This document shows positions 1 to 6,461 of a stretch of DNA of 16,704 nucleotides, in pieces. How positions within the stretch are numbered: the first letter of the stretch is position 1; every line of letters starts with the position of its first letter. The DNA lies in the NCBI GenBank assembly GCA_002492415.1, contig DKYK01000069.1, forward strand, positions 1 to 16,704, read 5' to 3'. The notes beneath the pieces were generated by a model, which ran no database searches, was not told where the DNA came from, and saw nothing but the letters and a program-made list of their open reading frames with translations. The stretch is from Christensenella sp. UBA7102 (GTDB lineage: Bacteria; Bacillota; Clostridia; Christensenellales; UBA1750). The translations under genes were made by a program, and so were the position numbers.

Positions 1-42
1 TCCAAGATGTATTGTAGTCCTACACAAGAACTTTTTCAAGGA

Positions 43-71
43 TTGACCGATGCGGGGGAACGAGGTACAAT
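43..71 (+). promoter_or_regulatory. sigma-A-like promoter for the GH18-HAD operon
   Basis: TTGACC at 43-48 and TACAAT at 66-71 are separated by exactly 17 nt, each one base off the vegetative consensus. Transcription would begin near 78-79, leaving a leader of about 40 nt before the ATG at 118. This argues against the upstream ATG at 7, which would lie before the transcript start. A short perfect palindrome, TGTAGTCCTACA at 13-24, lies upstream of the -35 box and could be an operator, but at 12 nt it may be chance. Confidence 0.6.
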
Positions 72-117
72 AAAGGGGAAGCCGAGCGAAAACGCGAAAG
101 GGAGCGTGTATACCCGG

Positions 118-1143
118 ATGCAGTATGTAAAGATTGCCTATGCCATGAACGCCTCGCTGCCCGGTGTCACGAGGGAGGATGCAAGAAAGCTTACACATCT
201 GAATCTGGCCTTTGGTTTGATTCGAGAGGGCATGCTGGACCTGAGTGGCCTGAGCAATATCGGCCTTGTGCAAAAGATCCGCAAGTGGAATCCACAGCTG
301 CGCATAGTGTTGTCGGTAGGCGGCTGGGGCGCGGGCGGGTTTTCAGAAGTATCGCGCACAGAGGAAGGGCGGTGGGAGTTTGCCCGTTCCGTGCGCAGCG
401 CATTGGATGAATACGGCCTGGACGGCGTGGATATTGATTGGGAATATCCCTGTTCCGATCTGGCGGGCATTGTGTCCAGCCCGCGGGACCGAGAAAACTT
501 CACCCATCTGCTGCGCGCGTTGCGCCGTCAACTGGGTGCGGGCCGCATCCTCTCCATTGCCGCAGGCGCGGGGGACTATTTTGTGCGCGGCACGCAGATG
601 GATCAAGTGGCCAAACTGACGGATTATGTGCAGCTGATGACCTACGATATGCGCAGCGGTTTTTGTCGCCAGGCGGGGCACCATGCAGCGCTGATGGCCT
701 CCAGCGGGGATGACAGCGGGCTGAATACCTGCGACGTGGTGCGCATGTTTCGGCGCGCAGGCGTACCGGCGGAAAAGCTCGTCGTGGGCGCGGCATTCTA
801 CGCGCGCAGGTGGTTTGGCGTACCCAACGTCAACCACGGGCTGCTGCAGCAGGCGGACAGCGTGGGCCTGGGCGGGCCGCATTATGATGAAATTACCGAT
901 GAGTTCATCGAAAAGAACGGCTTTGAGCAATTTTGGGATGCCGACGCGCAGGCCGCCTATCTATGGAATGGAAGCGAATTTGTCAGCTTTGAAACGCCCG
1001 AGGCGGTGCGGCTAAAATGCGAATATGTGCGCCGGGAGGGACTGCTCGGCGTTATGTATTGGGAACATGGCTGCGACAAAACCAGAGTGCTGTTGGAAGC
1101 GATTGACGCGGCCTTTTCTGATGAAACCAACCAGATGGAGTGA
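118..1143 (+). CDS. GH18 glycosidase (chitinase-like), no signal peptide
   Basis: Glycoside hydrolase family 18 protein of 341 residues, a single TIM barrel. Diagnostic motifs are SVGGWG on strand 3 and DGVDIDWEYP on strand 4. The latter holds the DxxDxDxE signature, with Asp107 and the catalytic acid Glu109. MTYDM and the C-terminal VMYWEHGCDKT strand, which closes the barrel in family members, follow. Family enzymes cleave beta-1,4 GlcNAc linkages by a retaining, substrate-assisted mechanism. There is no signal peptide, transmembrane segment or binding module, so it should act in the cytoplasm on imported oligosaccharides. ATG 118 was chosen because the barrel starts at VKIAY just after it, and the 37 codons back to ATG 7 would lie upstream of the predicted transcript start. 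The ribosome site (AAAGGGAG, 97-104) is rather far at 13 nt. It is followed 6 nt later by the HAD gene. Family is sure; the true substrate is not. Confidence 0.9.
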   Translation: MQYVKIAYAMNASLPGVTREDARKLTHLNLAFGLIREGMLDLSGLSNIGLVQKIRKWNPQLRIVLSVGGWGAGGFSEVSRTEEGRWEFARSVRSALDEYGLDGVDIDWEYPCSDLAGIVSSPRDRENFTHLLRALRRQLGAGRILSIAAGAGDYFVRGTQMDQVAKLTDYVQLMTYDMRSGFCRQAGHHAALMASSGDDSGLNTCDVVRMFRRAGVPAEKLVVGAAFYARRWFGVPNVNHGLLQQADSVGLGGPHYDEITDEFIEKNGFEQFWDADAQAAYLWNGSEFVSFETPEAVRLKCEYVRREGLLGVMYWEHGCDKTRVLLEAIDAAFSDETNQME

Positions 1144-1149
1144 AATATA

Positions 1150-1800
1150 ATGCGCAAACAGCTTGTGATTTTTGACCTGGACGGCACGCTGCTGGATACC
1201 TTGGACGATCTTACGGATGCTGTAAACTGGGCGCTTGCGCAGGAGGGAATGCCCCTTCGCACGCGGGAAGAGGTGCGGGCCTTTGTGGGAAACGGCATAC
1301 GCAATCTCATCGAGCGCGCGGTGCCGGTCGGCGCAGACCCTGCGCGCACGGATCGCGTATTTGACGGCTTTAAGGAGCACTATGCCGAACACTGCGCGGA
1401 CAAGACCTGTCCGTATCCGGGCGTTTTGCAACTGCTCGTCCGGCTACGTGCGGAGGGCATCCGCATCGCCGTGGTGTCCAATAAAGCAGATTTTGCCGTG
1501 CAGGCGTTATGCCGGGATTATTTTCCGGATCTTGTTGATTGCGTGGTGGGAGAGCGCGCTGGCATCCCCAAAAAACCCGCGCCCGATTCCGTCAATGAAG
1601 TGCTGCGCACGTTGGACATGGCACGAGAGCGGGCGATCTACATCGGCGACAGCGAGGTGGATGTGGCCACTGCGCGCAACGCACGCATGGATGGCATCTT
1701 CGTGCTGTGGGGATTTCGGGGTAAGCAGGCACTGGAGCAGGCGGGGGCAAAGTCCTTCGCCGCAACCGCGCAGGAGCTTTGCGCCATGCTGATCGGCTGA
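1150..1800 (+). CDS. HAD-family phosphatase, phosphoglycolate phosphatase-like
   Basis: A 216-residue HAD-superfamily hydrolase of subfamily IA (Gph/PgmB type with a helical cap). Motif I is DLDGTLLDT with nucleophile Asp9 and acid/base Asp11. Motif II is VVSNK with Ser110. Motif III is the lysine of KKPAPD (Lys142), and motif IV is GDSEVD with Asp167 and Asp171 for Mg2+. The cap lies between about residues 16 and 85. Length and motif wording fit phosphoglycolate phosphatases, but this group includes many sugar-phosphate phosphatases and the sequence does not settle the substrate. The ATG is 6 nt after the GH18 stop, and the GGAG at 1137-1140 inside that gene's end serves as ribosome site. 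The two genes are therefore surely co-transcribed, and a role in removing phosphate from a sugar derived from the GH18 reaction is possible but unproven. Confidence 0.88.
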   Translation: MRKQLVIFDLDGTLLDTLDDLTDAVNWALAQEGMPLRTREEVRAFVGNGIRNLIERAVPVGADPARTDRVFDGFKEHYAEHCADKTCPYPGVLQLLVRLRAEGIRIAVVSNKADFAVQALCRDYFPDLVDCVVGERAGIPKKPAPDSVNEVLRTLDMARERAIYIGDSEVDVATARNARMDGIFVLWGFRGKQALEQAGAKSFAATAQELCAMLIG

Positions 1801-1816
1801 GCAAACGAGGCCCCAT

Positions 1817-1878
1817 CTGTCTCTGCGCACGTCATCATGGCTTTCCGATTCTTCTTTTGATGCGCAGAAGTGAGACAG
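1817..1878 (+). repeat. bulged inverted repeat in the leader of the PLP-enzyme gene
   Basis: The 125-nt gap between the HAD and PLP genes holds CTGTCTC (1817-1823) plus TGCGCA (1824-1829). These are matched by TGCGCA (1861-1866) and GAGACAG (1872-1878), giving a 13-bp stem broken by a 5-nt bulge around a 31-nt loop. A competing hairpin, CTTCT (1851-1855) with AGAAG (1866-1870), shares the right arm. No U-run follows, so it is not a simple terminator. I see no convincing promoter here, and no T-box or other known riboswitch core. Confidence 0.4.
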
Positions 1879-1925
1879 AAACGAAAAAAGCAAAGAGAAT
1901 CAAGCGCCGGAAAGGAGTTTTTTCA

Positions 1926-2888
1926 GTGAATCATTTTGAAAAAGCATCGTTGGGAATTTTTCCCACACCCCTATACAGACTGCCCAACATCAGCAACGAT
2001 CTGGGCACCAATGTCTGGATCAAGCGGGACGACCTGTGCGGCGTGGCGCTGGGCGGCAATAAAGTGAGAAAGCTGGAGTATCTGCTGGCGGACGCCAAGC
2101 GGCAGGGGTACGATCTGGTGATGACCACGGGCCAAGCGCAGAGCAACCATGCGATGCTGACGGCGGCCTGTGCCTTGCGCATGGGGATGGACTGCATGTT
2201 GGTACTGAAAAAACGGGGAATTACTGCGCGAAAAGGGAACCAGATTCTGAACTATCTGATGGGTGTGGACGTGCGCTATGTGGATACCGACCGTTACGAC
2301 GAAATCTATGAGGAAATGGACCGAATCGGTCGACAGATGGGGCGAAGGGTCTATAAAATTCCGTGTGGCGGTTCCAATGCGCTGGGCAGCCTGGGATACA
2401 TCGATTGCATGAAGGAGATTGCGGATTTTGGGCAGCACTTTGACCATTTGGTCTGCGCCTGCGGTTCCGGCGGAACGGCTGCGGGCTCGGTGCTGGGCGC
2501 AAAGCTCTACTTGCCGGATACGCAGGTCATGTGCGCCATGGTGGACGACGATCCCTTCGACGTCATCGTGCCCCATATCATGAGAGAAGCCGCCCAGCTT
2601 CTGGGTGTTGATGTGGAGATTCCTGTTCCGGAACTGTTGGATGTGTGCGGCCCCGGCTATTCCATTCCGTCCGAGGAGGGCAACGCGGCAATCGCAATGA
2701 TGCTCCGGCGGGAGGGCATCGTTCTGGACACCTGCTATACCGGCAAGGCCTTTGCCGGACTGATCCGGCAGGCAAGGGCCGGTGCATATAAACCGGAAGA
2801 CAACGTGCTGTTTCTGCATACCGGCGGCGCAGGCGGCCTGTTTGCCCAGGACTGGGAAGGCACCGAAACATCGCCGCGCTTTGCCTGA
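1926..2888 (+). CDS. D-cysteine desulfhydrase-like PLP enzyme (ACC deaminase family)
   Basis: A 320-residue fold-type II PLP enzyme. Family members eliminate or cleave small amino acids: D-cysteine to pyruvate, H2S and ammonia; L-cysteate to pyruvate, sulfite and ammonia; or ACC ring opening. GGNKVRKLEY holds the PLP lysine, Lys46. QSNHA, the glycine-rich CGSGGTAAG phosphate loop and GPGYSIPSEEG are family hallmarks. ACC deaminases carry Glu in the YxGK motif and Leu in the HxGG motif, whereas here they are YTGK (Thr272) and HTGG (Thr299). This points to a desulfhydrase or L-cysteate sulfo-lyase rather than an ACC deaminase. GTG 1926 was chosen because AAAGGAG (1911-1917) lies 8 nt upstream and homology begins just after; the in-frame extension to 1779 overlaps the HAD gene. 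A strong terminator follows. The link to the neighbouring sugar genes is unclear. Confidence 0.85.
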   Translation: MNHFEKASLGIFPTPLYRLPNISNDLGTNVWIKRDDLCGVALGGNKVRKLEYLLADAKRQGYDLVMTTGQAQSNHAMLTAACALRMGMDCMLVLKKRGITARKGNQILNYLMGVDVRYVDTDRYDEIYEEMDRIGRQMGRRVYKIPCGGSNALGSLGYIDCMKEIADFGQHFDHLVCACGSGGTAAGSVLGAKLYLPDTQVMCAMVDDDPFDVIVPHIMREAAQLLGVDVEIPVPELLDVCGPGYSIPSEEGNAAIAMMLRREGIVLDTCYTGKAFAGLIRQARAGAYKPEDNVLFLHTGGAGGLFAQDWEGTETSPRFA

Positions 2889-2926
2889 AACCACCCAAAG
2901 CTTTCTAACATAACTTAGACGAAACG

Positions 2927-2969
2927 AAAAACAGGCCCTGGAGCTACAGTGCTTCAGGGCCTGTTTTTT
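2927..2969 (+). terminator. strong intrinsic terminator after the PLP-enzyme gene
   Basis: ACAGGCCCTG (2931-2940) pairs perfectly with CAGGGCCTGT (2955-2964). The stem continues inward through GAGC/GCTT to a 6-nt loop, and A-U pairs can be added outside from AAAA at 2927-2930. A run of T follows to 2969. It lies about 40 nt past the stop at 2888 and insulates the sugar transporter operon. Confidence 0.88.
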
Positions 2970-3020
2970 GTACAACAAGAAGGACGGCGCGGCAGGAAGC
3001 GCACAGAGTGGAGGCGTCGA

Positions 3021-3103
3021 ATTTTGACAAAATCGTAGATGAGTCCACATTTTGGAAAGATGGGAGGATAGATAAAATTTATAAAGTTTAATAATATAAA
3101 GTT
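3021..3103 (+). promoter_or_regulatory. candidate control region of the sugar transporter operon
   Basis: The stretch 2970-3158 holds no gene and turns sharply AT-rich. ATTTTGACAAAAT (3021-3033) is a perfect 13-nt palindrome that contains a consensus -35 hexamer, TTGACA (3024-3029). The best -10 at normal spacing is poor (CACATT, 3046-3051), as expected for an activator-dependent promoter. Further down, TATAAAGTT occurs twice (3080-3088 and 3095-3103) with a 15-nt period, a direct-repeat layout compatible with an AraC-type regulator such as the one at 10902-11687. Other A/T hexamers (TAAAAT at 3073, TATAAA at 3080) could serve as -10 boxes but lack a matching -35. The start site is therefore uncertain. 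Confidence 0.4.
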
Positions 3104-3158
3104 AACAAAATGAACGGTATTTGGGAAAATCAATGCCGGAAAAGGGAGGAGCGGTTTT

Positions 3159-4079
3159 GTGAATCTGTCGCTTATCGAAAAAGAGCGCAGGAGAATGGTC
3201 CGGGCCAAAAAGCTCAAGCAGAACTGGGAAGGATATCTGTACATCGGTCCTTGGGTGCTCGGCTTCCTGCTGCTGCAGGCATGGCCGATGCTGTACTCGT
3301 TCTACCTATCGTTTACGGATTACTCGTTGTTTGCCGAGCCGAACTGGGTAGGCCTTCAGAATTACAAAAACATATTCACCATCGACTTTACGTTTGAAAA
3401 GTCGCTCAAGGCAACCTTCAAGTTCGTGCTCATGTCGGTGCCGGTCAAGATGATCTTTGCGCTGCTGGTCGCCATGATGCTCAACAAGGCTGTGCGCGGC
3501 ATGAGCCTGTACCGTACGCTGGTCTATCTACCCTCGCTGCTGGGCGGAAGCGTCGCTGTGTCGGTGGTGTGGCGCAACATTTTCGGCCTGGAAGGATATG
3601 TGAACACCATACTAAACCTGTTGGGCATCGATAGCGTTCCTTGGCTGGCCAGCACCACCTGGTCCATGCCGACGCTGGTGCTGCTCAACGTCTGGCAATT
3701 CGGGTCCAGCATGATCATCTTCCTGGCGGGCCTCAAACAGATTCCAAAGAGTCTCTACGAGTCCGCCTGTGTCGATGGAGCAGGACCCATCCGACGTTTT
3801 TTTAACATCACGCTGCCCATGCTCTCTCCGGTCATCTTCTTTAACCTGATCAACAGCATGATCGGCGCGTTCCAGCAGTTCAATTCCGCCTTCCTGGTAT
3901 CCAGCGGTGGTCCGGCGCACTCCACCTATGTCTATGCGCTGATGTTGTATGAGAAGGCGTTCACCTCTTACCAAATGGGCTATGCGGCTGCGCTGGCCTG
4001 GATCCTGCTGGTCATTATCGCGGGCTTTACCGCCGTCAATTTCATCGCATCCAAGTACTGGGTGTTCTATGATTCCTAA
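3159..4079 (+). CDS. CUT1 sugar ABC transporter permease, MalF/UgpA type
   Basis: A 306-residue inner-membrane permease of a carbohydrate uptake (CUT1) ABC importer. It has about six transmembrane helices, the first at about residues 28-46. The cytoplasmic coupling loop reads YESACVDGAGPIRRFFNITLPMLSP, matching the EAA motif that docks on the ATPase. The N-terminal 20 residues are strongly basic and cytosolic. GTG 3159 was chosen for the AAGGGAGGAG (3142-3151) 7 nt upstream; the internal ATG at 3195 has no such site. It is the first gene of the operon, 19 nt ahead of the partner permease. Wording resembles UgpA or YesP-like permeases that import di- and oligosaccharides rather than the LplB branch. 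The sugar cannot be told from this chain. Confidence 0.92.
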   Translation: MNLSLIEKERRRMVRAKKLKQNWEGYLYIGPWVLGFLLLQAWPMLYSFYLSFTDYSLFAEPNWVGLQNYKNIFTIDFTFEKSLKATFKFVLMSVPVKMIFALLVAMMLNKAVRGMSLYRTLVYLPSLLGGSVAVSVVWRNIFGLEGYVNTILNLLGIDSVPWLASTTWSMPTLVLLNVWQFGSSMIIFLAGLKQIPKSLYESACVDGAGPIRRFFNITLPMLSPVIFFNLINSMIGAFQQFNSAFLVSSGGPAHSTYVYALMLYEKAFTSYQMGYAAALAWILLVIIAGFTAVNFIASKYWVFYDS

Positions 4080-4098
4080 GAAGGGAGGGGGAAGAAGC

Positions 4099-4956
4099 AT
4101 GAGCGTCATCGCAAGAGAAAAAGGCAAGCGCATCAACTACAGAAAGATACTCAATCATCTGCTGCTGATTCTGATGTCCTTTGTCATGGTCTATCCCATC
4201 CTGTGGTGGTTCTTCGCGTCTTTCAAGACCACTGCCGAGATGAGTTCCCGGGATCTGCTGCCGCAGACCTGGTCGATTGCCAACTACATCAACGGCTGGC
4301 ACGTCACGGAAAATCTGAGCTTTGGCACCTTTTTCCGCAATTCGCTGACCGTCTCCGGTATCTGCGTGCTGGGCGCGGTGTTCAGCGCTGGTCTGGTCGC
4401 CTACGGCTTTGGCCGGCTGAACTTCAAGTTCAAAAAGATCTGGTTTTCGATCCTGTTGGTCACCATGATGCTGCCTGGCCAGGTCACCATCATTTCGCAG
4501 TACATCATGTACAATAAGCTCAAGCTCATCGACACGTACGTTCCCCTGACCATCGGGCACATACTGGGCGGCGGCGCGTTCTTCATCTTCCTGCTGGTAC
4601 AGTTCGTTCGCGGCATCCCGCGCGAGCTGGACGAGGCGGCCAAGATCGACGGCGCGAGCACTTGGCGCATCTACTGGAACGTCATCTTTCCGCTGATGCG
4701 GCCTTCCTTCGTCACCGTTGCCATCTACGCGTTCATCTGGAGCTGGGACGACTTCCAGGGACAGATGCTCTATTTGAACTCCGCGCCAAAGTTCACTGTC
4801 AGCTTGGGCCTGCGCATGTTCATTGACCAGGCGGAGATCCGCTGGGGAGAACTGCTGGCCATGTCCCTGCTGTCCATCATCCCTTCGCTGCTCATTTTCT
4901 TCTTGAACCAGAAGGAGTTTGTCGAAGGCGTGGCCACTACGGGCCTCAAGGGTTAG
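4099..4956 (+). CDS. CUT1 sugar ABC transporter permease, MalG/UgpE type
   Basis: A 285-residue second permease, forming the heterodimeric channel with the preceding protein. The first helix is at about residues 18-37, followed by a periplasm-facing stretch and five more helices. The EAA coupling loop reads RELDEAAKIDGASTWRIYWNVIFP, closer to consensus than in its partner. The chain ends VEGVATTGLKG, the typical MalG-type C-terminus (GLxxGxxKG-like). ATG 4099 has AAGGGAGGGGG (4081-4091) 7 nt upstream; the longer frame back to 3949 overlaps permease 1 and is not used. No nucleotide-binding subunit is encoded anywhere in the window. As in many Bacillota CUT1 systems, a shared MsmX-like ATPase elsewhere on the chromosome would energise it (inference). 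Confidence 0.92.
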   Translation: MSVIAREKGKRINYRKILNHLLLILMSFVMVYPILWWFFASFKTTAEMSSRDLLPQTWSIANYINGWHVTENLSFGTFFRNSLTVSGICVLGAVFSAGLVAYGFGRLNFKFKKIWFSILLVTMMLPGQVTIISQYIMYNKLKLIDTYVPLTIGHILGGGAFFIFLLVQFVRGIPRELDEAAKIDGASTWRIYWNVIFPLMRPSFVTVAIYAFIWSWDDFQGQMLYLNSAPKFTVSLGLRMFIDQAEIRWGELLAMSLLSIIPSLLIFFLNQKEFVEGVATTGLKG

Positions 4957-4995
4957 GCAATTCACGGATTGCAATAGATTAAGGAGGAAAAACAC

Positions 4996-6348
4996 ATGAA
5001 GGCAAAGAATTTCCTGTCCGTACTGCTCGCGTTGGCGCTGGTTCTGGCGCTGGTCGGCTGCAGTGCGACGACGCCCACCACGACGAATACTCCCGCTGCC
5101 GATGCTCCTGCGACGGATGCACCCGCTGCCGACGTTCCTGCCGCCGACGGCGAGACCATTGAGATGAAGTTCACCTGGTGGGGCTCCGACGTGCGCCATG
5201 AGGCCACCGAGAAGATGACCAAGCTCTACTGTGAGCAGAACCCCAACATCAAGATCGTCACTGAGTACAGCGCTTGGGACGGCTACTGGGAGAAGATGGC
5301 GGTGCTGGCCGCGTCCAGTTCCATGCCTGATGTGTTCCAGATGGACGCCGCCAAGATCAACACCTTCATTGAGCAAAACCAGATTGCTGACCTGACCGGT
5401 GTGCTGGATCTGACCGATGTCATGGATGAGAACCTGATCGAGAACTACAAGACCGACGGCAAGCTCTATAGCGCGCCCGTTGGCGCCAACGGCACCGGCA
5501 TCGTCTACATCAAGGAGGATCTGGCGCAGTACGGCATTTCCGAGCCACAGTTGGGCTGGTCCTGGGATGAGATGATCGCCTGGGCGCGCGACGCCAAGAC
5601 CAAGCTGCCTGAGGGCGTGTGGCCCATCGGCGACGGCCGCGGCAACTACGAGGGCTTCCAGAACTACGTCTCTTCCGTCTACGGCTACAAGACGCTGCAG
5701 AGCGACGCATTCAACTTCAACCCCGAGCACTTCAAGGAGTACTACAATCTCTATGGCCAGCTGGCTGAGGAAGGCGTCATTCCGCCCGCAGAGGTGTCCA
5801 TGTCCTTTGTCGAGCTGGATCCCCTGAGCGACTCGCTGTCCTCCCGCAAGGTGCTGCTCCGCCAGATCAATGTGGCCAATGTCGAGGCGCTGGCCAATAT
5901 GGTTCCCGACTGCGAACTGGGCATGGTCAACTATCCGCAGGGCGCGGTCGGCGCCGGCTGGTGCCAGTCCACCATGTTCTATTGCGTGGGCGCAAACTCT
6001 CAGCACGTCAAGGAAGCGGCGGATTTCATCCACTACATTCTCTCCGACGTTGAGGCCGGCAAGATACTGTCCACCGTGCGCGGCATGCCCATCAGCGAGA
6101 CGGTGTACGCAGCCATTGAGCCCGAGCTGACCGGGAACCAGCGCCTGGGCATGGAACTGAACAAGGTCATCAACAACGACAAGGTCACCGGCCTGCCCTA
6201 CTGGGATGACGTTCCCGCGCCTTTCGCCAGCTGGGATTCCGAGTTCAAGGCCTGCGCTGAAGCCATCCAGCTGGGAGAAATGACGGTTGACGAGGCCGCC
6301 GAATACCTCAACACCATCGGTCAGCAGGTTGCATCCACTCTGAAGTAA
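4996..6348 (+). CDS. sugar ABC transporter substrate-binding lipoprotein (UgpB-like)
   Basis: A 450-residue extracellular solute-binding protein. A signal peptide ends in the lipobox LVGC, with Cys22 as the lipidated residue. A roughly 30-residue low-complexity linker of Ala, Pro, Thr and Asp follows, with repeated AADAP/ATDAP/AADVP units that tether the domain to the membrane. The mature domain starts at about residue 53 with MKFTWWGSD. It shows the family 1 pattern: NPNIKIVTEYSAWDGYWEKM, then ASSSMPDVFQMD, then a Trp-rich hinge (LGWSWDEMIAWA). ATG 4996 has a perfect AAGGAGG (4981-4987). It sits 39 nt after the permeases, so it is the natural donor for them. Binding sugar is unknown; the aromatic-rich chain fits an oligosaccharide ligand. 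Confidence 0.92.
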   Translation: MKAKNFLSVLLALALVLALVGCSATTPTTTNTPAADAPATDAPAADVPAADGETIEMKFTWWGSDVRHEATEKMTKLYCEQNPNIKIVTEYSAWDGYWEKMAVLAASSSMPDVFQMDAAKINTFIEQNQIADLTGVLDLTDVMDENLIENYKTDGKLYSAPVGANGTGIVYIKEDLAQYGISEPQLGWSWDEMIAWARDAKTKLPEGVWPIGDGRGNYEGFQNYVSSVYGYKTLQSDAFNFNPEHFKEYYNLYGQLAEEGVIPPAEVSMSFVELDPLSDSLSSRKVLLRQINVANVEALANMVPDCELGMVNYPQGAVGAGWCQSTMFYCVGANSQHVKEAADFIHYILSDVEAGKILSTVRGMPISETVYAAIEPELTGNQRLGMELNKVINNDKVTGLPYWDDVPAPFASWDSEFKACAEAIQLGEMTVDEAAEYLNTIGQQVASTLK

Positions 6349-6380
6349 ACTCTCTGCGCAGTTTCCTTTCACGACGCTAT

Positions 6381-6420
6381 AGCTGCAGCGCGGTTGTACG
6401 CATTTGGCTGCGCTGCGGCT
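6381..6420 (+). other. intercistronic stem-loop between binding protein and uxuA-like gene
   Basis: AGCTGCAGCGC (6381-6391) pairs with GCGCTGCGGCT (6410-6420): 11 bp with one G-U, enclosing an 18-nt loop. No U-tract follows, and the next ribosome site (AGGAGG, 6445-6450) lies downstream. It is therefore better explained as an mRNA processing or 3'-end stabilising element than as a full terminator. Such elements often keep binding-protein mRNA more abundant than its operon partners. Confidence 0.55.
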
Positions 6421-6461
6421 TGCGGCGCATCAAATCCATGATTCAGGAGGTCGAACACGAT

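Noticed and set aside
7..117. N-terminal extension of the GH18 gene back to ATG 7
   Set aside because: It would start upstream of the predicted promoter, and its residues do not look like a signal peptide or a GH18 segment.
1926..2888. ACC deaminase as the product name
   Set aside because: Thr272 and Thr299 replace the Glu and Leu that mark ACC deaminases.
1971..3050. 359-codon minus-strand frame opposite the PLP enzyme
   Set aside because: Shadow of a clear enzyme gene, and it runs straight through the terminator at 2927-2969.
5090..5150. Tandem repeat in the first binding protein as a mobile or CRISPR-like element
   Set aside because: It encodes an ordinary Ala/Pro/Asp lipoprotein linker of a few imperfect units.
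4042..6372. 776-codon open frame on the minus strand under permease 2 and the first binding protein
   Set aside because: Antisense to two certain genes; Gly/Ala/Val/His/Gln-rich composition, no recognisable motif and no ribosome site. A shadow of GC-rich third codon positions.
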